From: Deltaproteobacteria bacterium
GTDB lineage: Bacteria; Desulfobacterota; Syntrophia; Syntrophales; JAFGHS01
Reading direction: 5' to 3'
Assembly (NCBI GenBank): GCA_016928025.1
Contig: JAFGLN010000036.1
Location: 1 to 45,490 of the forward strand
Length of the DNA: 45,490 bases
A model generated the notes under the pieces. It saw only the letters and a list, made by a program, of their open reading frames with translations. It did no database searches and was not told the origin of the DNA. Below, one piece after another: positions 39,897-45,490 of the stretch (the stretch's first letter is position 1; every line of letters starts with the position of its first letter). Both the position numbers and the translations under genes were made by a program.

Positions 39897-41033
39897 ATGG
39901 ATCTTGATTTCTCATCGGAACAAACAATGCTCAGGGATTCGGCGGCGAAATTTTTTGCCAACGAATGCAATTACGAGGAAGTTAAACATATCGAAGAGAC
40001 CGACCAAGGATATTCGCCGAAGCTTTGGCAGAAAATTGCGGAACTGGGGTGGACCGGCCTGTTGTTCCCGGAAAATTACGGCGGCTATGGCGGCAGCTTC
40101 CTGGACCTGGTGATTATTTTTGAGGAAATAGGCAAAGCCTGTTTCCCGAGCCCTTTTTTCTCGACCATTGTTCAGTGCGGCCTTTTGATCCTGGAGGGCG
40201 GCACGGAGGAGCAGAAAAATGACCTGTTAAGCCGGATCGCCGACGGCAGTCTTATCATGTCCCTGGCGCAATACGAGGCGGAAACCGATTACACCTACGA
40301 AAGCATCACGATGAAAGCCGAGCAGAAAGGTGACGCTTACGTTCTGAACGGGACCAAGATGTTCGCCATGGACGCCAATATTGCCGACAAGTTGATTGTC
40401 GCAGCCCACGCGGGCGCTGCGGGACTTAGCCTTTTTCTTGTTGATGCCGACCATCCCGGCGTTTCCATCACCAAATTGCCGTATGTGTCTGCGGAAAATG
40501 CCTGTGAGGTCATTTTCAAAGATGTCGAGGTCGGCAGCAATGACATGATCGGGGCACCCGGCGACGGCGCTTCCCTCCTCGATAAGATGTATGACAAGGC
40601 AGCCGTGGCGAAGGCCGCGGAGATGTCGGGCGGCTGTGAGAGGGCCATCGGCCTGACTGCAAAGTACGCCAGAGAAAGAGTGCAGTACGGCAATCCCATT
40701 GGGGGATATCAGGCCATCCAGCATTTCATGTCCAACATGCTGATCGCCGCCGACACCTGCAGCAATTACCTGTACAAGGTCGCCTGCATGATCGACGAGG
40801 GCGATGATTTTTCCAGAGACGCCTCAGGCCTGAAAGCCGTTGCCAACGAAGCCTATCGGTTTGTAACGGAAAGGGCCGTTAAGATCCACGGCGGAATTGG
40901 AACGACCAGAGAGGCCGACATCGCACTCTTTTACCGCAGAGCCCATCCGTTTTCGATGATGTGCGGCAGCACGGCCTATCACTATGAAAAAGTCGCCCAA
41001 AGTCTTTTGAAAGACGGACTGGGGGCATTTTAA
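39897..41033 (+). CDS. Acyl-CoA dehydrogenase, second subunit of a pair
   Basis: A 378-residue member of the same family. It starts MDLDFSSEQTMLRDSAAKFF, shows GWTGLLFPENYGGYGGSFLDL near 50, a modified FAD block (SLAQYEAETDY), NGTKMFAMDAN near 150, and a C-terminus QIHGGIG-like block, here VKIHGGIGTTREADIALFYRRA. The proteins of this subtype usually pair with a second dehydrogenase and may lack a full catalytic set. SD AAGGAGG precedes ATG 39897. A strong terminator follows directly. Confidence 0.92.
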   Translation: MDLDFSSEQTMLRDSAAKFFANECNYEEVKHIEETDQGYSPKLWQKIAELGWTGLLFPENYGGYGGSFLDLVIIFEEIGKACFPSPFFSTIVQCGLLILEGGTEEQKNDLLSRIADGSLIMSLAQYEAETDYTYESITMKAEQKGDAYVLNGTKMFAMDANIADKLIVAAHAGAAGLSLFLVDADHPGVSITKLPYVSAENACEVIFKDVEVGSNDMIGAPGDGASLLDKMYDKAAVAKAAEMSGGCERAIGLTAKYARERVQYGNPIGGYQAIQHFMSNMLIAADTCSNYLYKVACMIDEGDDFSRDASGLKAVANEAYRFVTERAVKIHGGIGTTREADIALFYRRAHPFSMMCGSTAYHYEKVAQSLLKDGLGAF

Positions 41034-41042
41034 AAACAGTGT

Positions 41043-41083
41043 TTACTCCCGTTCCCGTATTTTTTATTCGGGAACGGGAGTAA
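41043..41083 (+). terminator. Strong hairpin terminator after the acyl-CoA dehydrogenase pair
   Basis: A perfect 15-bp stem (41043-41057 with 41069-41083, 11-nt loop) is followed by CTATTTTATT. It begins 9 nt after the stop and ends only 25 nt before the methyltransferase start, so it separates or attenuates that gene. Confidence 0.85.
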
Positions 41084-41108
41084 CTATTTTATTCAATGCA
41101 GAAAGCCG

Positions 41109-42140
41109 ATGGCGGACGTTACGATCCTTGAACAGATAGAAAAAATCCGCGCTTTTGAAAAGGGCTACAGAGCTTCTCATGTTATCAATACCGGCTTTCG
41201 TTTTGGTATCCTGAATGCTTTGGCGGAATCCGTGGAAGGCCTAACGAGTTCGGAGCTTGCCGTAAAACTGATGCTCCATGAACCGTATTTGAAGGTATGG
41301 TGCCAGACCGCCTATCATTTTGAAATCCTTGATAGCGACCATCAGGGCAGGTTTAGGTTGCAACCTTTCATGGAGGAAGTATTAGGCCTTGATGTTTATA
41401 CCCAAAGTCCGCCTGCAAAAGAAAATGAATGGGAAAATGCAACACCAAACGATCCGCTTGACCGATACATAAAAACCGGAAGGGTCTCTCAATCGTTTAA
41501 ATCTCCCGAGGCATCTTTTGCCACAGGCCGGGCCGCAAAAAGCATGATCACCGTTTTTCTATCCATGATTTTTCCTTACTGCGAAGAATTGAAAAAAAAA
41601 TTGGAAGATGGTGTTAAGCTTTTGGACATTGGATGCGGAAGCGGCAACCTGTTGATCGATTTAGCCGGTGCTTTCAAAAACAGCTGTTTTGTCGGCATAG
41701 ATTCAGATGAACACGGCATTGAAAAGGCCGATAGAGATATTACGACGCTTGGTTTGAATGACCGGATTCACGTCGAAAATCTGAACGCGGAGGACATGTC
41801 TTTCAGCGAGGAATTTGATATGGCCGCTCTGGTCTTGACGCTTCATGAAATTCTGCCCGAGGATCGGCCCGTGGCCCTGGCCAAAGCCCACCGAGCCCTG
41901 AAAAAGGACGGCCGGCTGATGATCCTTGATTATCCCTATCCGGGCAGATTAGAGGATTTTCGAAATCCGCGATATGAATACGGCATTGTGGAGCAGTATT
42001 TTGAGGCGATCAACGGCATTGTCCATATCGATCAGCAGCAGCAGGACGAATTGCTTTGTGAAGCAGGATTCAAAGATATCCGACGCATGGCCGTCAGTGA
42101 AGGGGGTATGCTGGATTTCCTATCAGTATTGAAGTCATAA
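41109..42140 (+). CDS. Class I SAM-dependent methyltransferase with winged-helix dimerisation domain
   Basis: A 343-residue protein of the O-methyltransferase/acetylserotonin-type family. The N-terminal helical/winged-helix part (about 10-95; FRFGILNALAES, TSSELAVKLML, RFRLQPFMEE) mediates dimerisation in relatives. The catalytic domain carries motif I LLDIGCGSGNLLIDLA near 175, acidic VGIDSDEHG, and LTLHEILPED near 240 followed by RALKKDGRLMILDYPYP. The start codon has only a weak SD and lies just after a strong hairpin, so expression may be low or read-through dependent. The substrate is unknown; a small aromatic or a quinone-like acceptor would be typical. Confidence 0.85.
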   Translation: MADVTILEQIEKIRAFEKGYRASHVINTGFRFGILNALAESVEGLTSSELAVKLMLHEPYLKVWCQTAYHFEILDSDHQGRFRLQPFMEEVLGLDVYTQSPPAKENEWENATPNDPLDRYIKTGRVSQSFKSPEASFATGRAAKSMITVFLSMIFPYCEELKKKLEDGVKLLDIGCGSGNLLIDLAGAFKNSCFVGIDSDEHGIEKADRDITTLGLNDRIHVENLNAEDMSFSEEFDMAALVLTLHEILPEDRPVALAKAHRALKKDGRLMILDYPYPGRLEDFRNPRYEYGIVEQYFEAINGIVHIDQQQQDELLCEAGFKDIRRMAVSEGGMLDFLSVLKS

Positions 42141-42263
42141 TAACTGGTTGGACAAAGATCGTTATCAATGATTAGATAATATTAAAAATCATTTAACCTC
42201 AACGGAATCTTCCCCCGGGTCATTTGGAGAAGATATATAATAATCATGAATGGAGAATGATCG

Positions 42264-43196
42264 ATGGGAGTTTTTCACTGTCCTTTTGGGTGCCCTTATT
42301 ACGAAGATGAGGGGTGTATAGACTGCGGCCTGTGCACTGCAGAAACGGAAGAAGAAATGGTGGAAGCGTCGAAGAAAGTTCGCGCTTACTTGAAAGAACA
42401 TGCGATCCAAGGAAAGTCGATTCAGAAAATCGCCGTCTGCGGTAAAGGGGGAACCGGCAAAAGCACCATGGTGACCTTAATGGCCCAGGCCCTGACCAAG
42501 CTTAATTACAGTGTGCTGGTAATGGACACGGACGAATCCAACCCGGGTCTCTACCGGTTTTTGGATTTCGAAAAAACGCCTAAACCGCTGAGCACTTTGA
42601 TGAGCCGTTTTTCCTATAAGGGACAGCCTGAAGAAGGCACCGACTGGATCATGCTGCCGGAAATAAAAGTCAGTGATATCCCGCCGGAGTTTATTCCTTC
42701 ACAAAACGGAATCAAGTTCTTGATGGTGGGAAAGATAGAAGATCCCTTTCAGGGATGTGCGTGTGAGATGTCGGATGTCAGCAGAGGATTGGTTTTAAGG
42801 CTGAAATTAGCGGAAAACGAAATCATCCTGATCGATACAGAGGCCGGCATCGAGAGTTTCGGCCGGGGAGTGGAAAGAAGCGTCGACATGGTATTGTCCG
42901 TTGTTGAACCGGCTTTTGAAGCCATGGCCCTGGCGGAAAAAATCATCTATATGGCCGAAGGCATGGGAATCAACAGAGCCGGCGCCGTCCTGAACAAAGT
43001 GCCCTCTGAAAACATTAAAGAAAAAATGATCGCGGAACTTAAAGCAAGAAATGTTCAGACCCTGGGAACCATTCACTTTGACCCAAAGGTGCAGGAGGCG
43101 GGATTTGAAGGGCGGCCGCCGATCAATTCCAAAGCCGCTGAAGAAGTCGAAGGGATAACAAAATTGCTAATGAATATTGTCCAGCAAACAACCTGA
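42264..43196 (+). CDS. CooC/MinD-like P-loop ATPase with Cys-rich N-terminus
   Basis: A 310-residue deviant-Walker ATPase. Residues 6-24 hold five Cys (CPFGCPYYEDEGCIDCGLC), a ferredoxin-like or metal-binding add-on not found in standard CooC. The P-loop is GKGGTGKST at residues 60-68, followed by MDTDESNPGLYRFL. A CxC pair, Cys165 and Cys167 (FQGCACEM), matches the metal-binding CxC of CooC, which inserts nickel into CO dehydrogenase. Walker B-like ILIDTEAGIESFGRG follows, and VLNKVP is a typical guanine/adenine-specificity block. No CO dehydrogenase gene is in the window. It may mature or reduce a neighbouring Fe-S protein. SD GGAGA precedes ATG 42264. Confidence 0.88.
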   Translation: MGVFHCPFGCPYYEDEGCIDCGLCTAETEEEMVEASKKVRAYLKEHAIQGKSIQKIAVCGKGGTGKSTMVTLMAQALTKLNYSVLVMDTDESNPGLYRFLDFEKTPKPLSTLMSRFSYKGQPEEGTDWIMLPEIKVSDIPPEFIPSQNGIKFLMVGKIEDPFQGCACEMSDVSRGLVLRLKLAENEIILIDTEAGIESFGRGVERSVDMVLSVVEPAFEAMALAEKIIYMAEGMGINRAGAVLNKVPSENIKEKMIAELKARNVQTLGTIHFDPKVQEAGFEGRPPINSKAAEEVEGITKLLMNIVQQTT

Positions 43197-43229
43197 AACG
43201 GCTCTTTTTTACCCTGACGTTGTCAATCT

Positions 43230-43400
43230 TCAGGTTTGCTTGCGCGACGTACCTACGGTTCGCCTCCGCACAAACCTTCGATTTTCTGGTCAGAACGAGT
43301 AAACTCGTGTTTTCGAACGGGGCCATTTCGGGGATAGATTTGAAATCTACCCCCTTTGCTCGCGTTCCCGATTCGGGTTCCGGTGTCCGGACTTTTTGAA
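43230..43400. repeat. Structured intergenic element with nested hairpins
   Basis: In the 262-nt gap between the CooC-like and Fe-S genes, four small perfect stems follow one another: ACGAGT/ACTCGT (43295-43308), GGGG-TAGATTT/AAATCTA-CCCC (43330-43353, one bulge), CCCG/CGGG (43367-43377) and TCCGG/CCGGA (43379-43391, followed by CTTTTTG). The composition differs from flanking genes. It looks like a dispersed extragenic repeat; the last stem may terminate transcription. Confidence 0.5.
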
Positions 43401-43458
43401 CAACACAAAAAAAGAGCTTTTTTGAACACCCTATGCTCATTTGAAGGAGGGACAAAAA

Positions 43459-44541
43459 ATGATGGCTGATGACGCATATCAAACTTTAATGCAGCATTTG
43501 CAGTATCCTGATTCTCAACGTCTGCGCGCCCTGTTGGAGCACGTATTAACTCCGGAGCAGGCCCGGATGGCTGTCGCCCTTCCGGGCACACCGGCGGAAG
43601 TGGTCGAGAAGACGGGATTCGACGTGGAGAGGGTTAAGGGGGAACTGGAAGCCCTTTTCCACGCCGGTGTTGTTTTTCCCAAAGGCGATTTCAATGACCG
43701 GCAGTATTACCGTTTTGCCCGTTCCATCGGTCAGTTCCATGATGCCAGCCAGGCTTCCAGAGGACTGGATTTGGTCAAGGACCGCAAATTTTATCATTTA
43801 TGGCACGATTTCGTCATGAATGAATGGTATCCGGACAGGGGAAAAGTTTATTCCGAATTGCCGCAACACTTTGCGCGGATCCTGCCGGCCTACAAGTCCA
43901 TTAAAGACCTGCCGGATGTTCAGCCTTTTGACGATATTCGTGAAATCGTTAAAGCCCAGGATCGCATCGCCGTGGTGCCCTGCTCCTGCCGGTATCGCAC
44001 GACGGCTGTCGGCAAACACTGCGCCTACACGGCGGAAGAAGAAATATGGCACTGTTTTCAATTCAATCGCGGGGCTGACTACGCCATGGCCAGAGGCGCG
44101 GGGAAAGAATTGAGCGTGGATGAAGCCCTGGCGTTGATGGATAAAGTGGAAGAGGAGGGACTGCTTCATACCTGGCAGAATAATTCTTCGCTGACCGGCA
44201 CAACAGTCGCCTGTCAGTGCTGCACGGACTGTTGTATGCTGGCCGTTCCCATGCATATCATCAAGGCTCCTCTCGATAAGCTGTGGGCAAAAAGCCGCTT
44301 TATCGCCGTTGTCGATGAGAAGGCCTGTAACGGCTGCCAGACCTGCGTGGACCGCTGCCAGTTTGACGCCATCGAAATGGTCAAAGCGGCGGGGGAAACC
44401 AAATCAAAAAAACTGAAAGCCAGAGTGGACCCCGAGGCCTGTTTTGGGTGCGGCGTTTGCGTTGTCGGTTGCGACAAGACCCAAGCCCTGTCCATGAAGC
44501 TGGTCCGGCCGCCTGATCATATCCCGACGAAGGGAGCTTAG
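43459..44541 (+). CDS. Cys-rich 4Fe-4S dicluster protein with winged-helix-like N-terminus, copy 2
   Basis: A 360-residue relative of the protein at 35487-36668. ATG 43459 follows GGAGG by 8 nt. The N-terminal part has a helical HTH-like segment (LTPEQARMAVALPGTPAEVVEKTGFD). Then VPCSCRYRTTAVGKHC with a further HC (near 175-205), ACQCCTDCCM near 258, and a C-terminal two-cluster ferredoxin: CNGCQTCVDRCQ and CFGCGVCVVGCD, where the usual Pro after the last Cys is replaced. Lacks the seven-Cys run of copy 1. It lies beside the CooC-like ATPase, which may load or reduce its clusters. Related proteins are common but uncharacterised in anaerobic deltaproteobacteria. Confidence 0.82.
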   Translation: MMADDAYQTLMQHLQYPDSQRLRALLEHVLTPEQARMAVALPGTPAEVVEKTGFDVERVKGELEALFHAGVVFPKGDFNDRQYYRFARSIGQFHDASQASRGLDLVKDRKFYHLWHDFVMNEWYPDRGKVYSELPQHFARILPAYKSIKDLPDVQPFDDIREIVKAQDRIAVVPCSCRYRTTAVGKHCAYTAEEEIWHCFQFNRGADYAMARGAGKELSVDEALALMDKVEEEGLLHTWQNNSSLTGTTVACQCCTDCCMLAVPMHIIKAPLDKLWAKSRFIAVVDEKACNGCQTCVDRCQFDAIEMVKAAGETKSKKLKARVDPEACFGCGVCVVGCDKTQALSMKLVRPPDHIPTKGA

Positions 44542-44787
44542 AAGAGATTTTGAGACATCCCCGTATGGGGTACCGCCCGATAAATTATTACCCTTCAATG
44601 CCAAACGACTTCGAAACCGTCTGGCATCATGTTGATTTTTTGGCGATGTCGTGATTGCGGCATCGCCATCCCCCTCAGTTTTTTTCAATCCCCCCCTGAT
44701 ATGGTTTTCATGACGATATGATTGCTAAGATCAATATGAAACGGATAGAACACTTCAAAAAAGTTTTCATAGCGTCTGTTTGAAAAT

Positions 44788-44830
44788 AAAAAAAGCCGGA
44801 GGCAATGAAGGACTACCCCCGGCTTTTTTT
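44788..44830. terminator. Bidirectional terminator between convergent genes
   Basis: AAAAAAAGCCGG (44788-44799) pairs with CCGGCTTTTTTT (44819-44830) across a 19-nt loop, giving a T-run on either strand. It serves the Fe-S gene on the plus strand and the nitronate monooxygenase-like gene on the minus strand. The rest of the gap 44542-44787 has a further 7-bp stem GGCGATG/CATCGCC (44642-44667) and no gene. Confidence 0.85.
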
Positions 44831-44848
44831 ACAGGGAATATGAATTTT

Positions 44849-45490
44849 TTATCCCAGATATTTCTTTGGCATATTTGCCAGTGTTTCTTCTGCTTCTTTA
44901 ACAATGCTCTGGACCAGGTCTTCAACCTTCGGCATGTCATTGATACGCTGGGCCACCTCGCCGCCGGCCATCATGGCCTTCTCCTTGTCTCCCTCGTAAA
45001 CAGCCTTGATGGACTCGTTTTCATAATTAATCAGTGACATACCTTCCGCGGAAGCAGAATCATCAGGCGTCCCGAGGAAAACCCCCGGTGCCTTTTGGAG
45101 GGTGTTTCTCGCGTGTTCTTCACTTCGGGCGTTTCTCAACCAGCGGGCCGGGCCCACATAACCGCGGGCGATCAGGCTTCCGCGGTCTTGGGCGTCAACA
45201 ACGGCCTGTTTCCAGAGCGGGGGGAAATCGCTCTCCTGAGTCGCGAGGAAGCGGGTCCCCATCAACACGCCGTCGCAGCCCAAAGCCAGAGAGGCCACGA
45301 GGCTCTTGCCGTCGGAAACCCCTCCGCCGCCAACCACCAAGGTCTTTTCATCGGATACAGCCTCGACCACGGCGGGAAAAAGCACCATGGAGTGAATTGG
45401 CTGCCAGTGGGTATGAAAGCCCCCTTCATGACCGGAGGCCACAATCACGTCAACGCCCGCCTTTTTGCAACGCATAGCGGCCCTGACGGA
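44849..45490 (-). CDS. Nitronate monooxygenase/FabK-family flavoprotein (5' part outside window)
   Basis: The C-terminal 213 or so residues of an FMN-dependent TIM-barrel protein; the gene enters from the right edge and stops at 44849. Visible family blocks are GVDVIVASGHEGGFHT (the His-Glu-Gly-Gly motif near the flavin), LVVGGGGVSDGKSLVASLALGCDGVLMGTRF (phosphate-binding; strand and helix near the middle), and the substrate-loop region. The family includes nitronate monooxygenase and the enoyl-ACP reductase FabK; in anaerobes the real substrate is mostly unknown. The C-terminal stretch after GMSLINYE is long and helical. It converges on the Fe-S gene. Confidence 0.85.
   Translation of the reverse strand, partial: SVRAAMRCKKAGVDVIVASGHEGGFHTHWQPIHSMVLFPAVVEAVSDEKTLVVGGGGVSDGKSLVASLALGCDGVLMGTRFLATQESDFPPLWKQAVVDAQDRGSLIARGYVGPARWLRNARSEEHARNTLQKAPGVFLGTPDDSASAEGMSLINYENESIKAVYEGDKEKAMMAGGEVAQRINDMPKVEDLVQSIVKEAEETLANMPKKYLG

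Noticed and set aside
43253-43591. Minus-strand frame of 112 codons overlapping the structured element and the Fe-S gene start
   Set aside because: It depends on the hairpin-rich element and overlaps the well-supported Fe-S gene and its SD; more likely a false frame from a repeat.

Overview
The window looks like chromosome of a strictly anaerobic Gram-negative bacterium, most likely a Desulfobacterota/deltaproteobacterium with a syntrophic or sulfate-reducing life style. This is an inference from gene content: oxygen-sensitive glycyl radical enzymes (GREs) and a radical-SAM activase, several multi-cluster Fe-S proteins, a CooC-like ATPase, paired acyl-CoA dehydrogenases, and outer-membrane barrel proteins ending in Phe. 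I see no ribosomal RNA, CRISPR array or recognisable transposase.

Region 1 (about 1-6830) is a co-directional lipid-type operon: an LpxL/HtrB-like acyltransferase, a DAK2-DegV fusion resembling a fatty acid kinase joined to its acyl carrier, a PlsC-like acyltransferase, and an MMPL/RND exporter fused to a SAM methyltransferase. It resembles the acyltransferase/exporter end of an aryl-polyene or other acyl-conjugate cluster whose synthases would lie left of the window. Region 2 (6830-9640) holds a lone hybrid sensor histidine kinase and a tRNA-Asn on the minus strand with its own promoter and terminator.

Region 3 (9865-18100) begins a catabolic accessory region: a two-gene UxaA/SuyAB-type lyase, a decayed phosphotriesterase-like gene, a MerR-TetR fusion regulator on the minus strand, and two tandem GREs (GRE1, GRE2) transcribed away from it. 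Region 4 (18800-30130) holds two paralogous outer-membrane barrels, a complete Dpp/Opp-type ABC importer (two permeases, two ATPases, one binding protein), a lipoprotein and an AMP-forming acyl-CoA synthetase. Region 5 (30221-36670) repeats the regulator/GRE module: a second MerR-TetR fusion divergent from GRE3, followed by the only GRE activase in the window and a Cys-rich Fe-S protein. Region 6 (36779-45490) has an orphan TRAP-type binding protein, an acyl-CoA dehydrogenase pair, a methyltransferase, a CooC-like ATPase with an added Cys-rich N-terminus, a second Cys-rich dicluster protein, and a truncated nitronate monooxygenase-like gene on the minus strand.

Working model (inference): small organic substrates cross the outer membrane through the paired barrels and are taken up by the ABC and TRAP-type systems. 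GRE1-3 then transform them, all activated by one radical-SAM enzyme. Products are activated by the CoA ligase and oxidised by the acyl-CoA dehydrogenases, with Fe-S proteins carrying electrons. The two MerR-TetR fusions probably sense the substrates or their CoA esters. No GRE can be given a substrate from sequence alone. The duplicated regulator-GRE module with a shared candidate operator is the best candidate for an undescribed system here.
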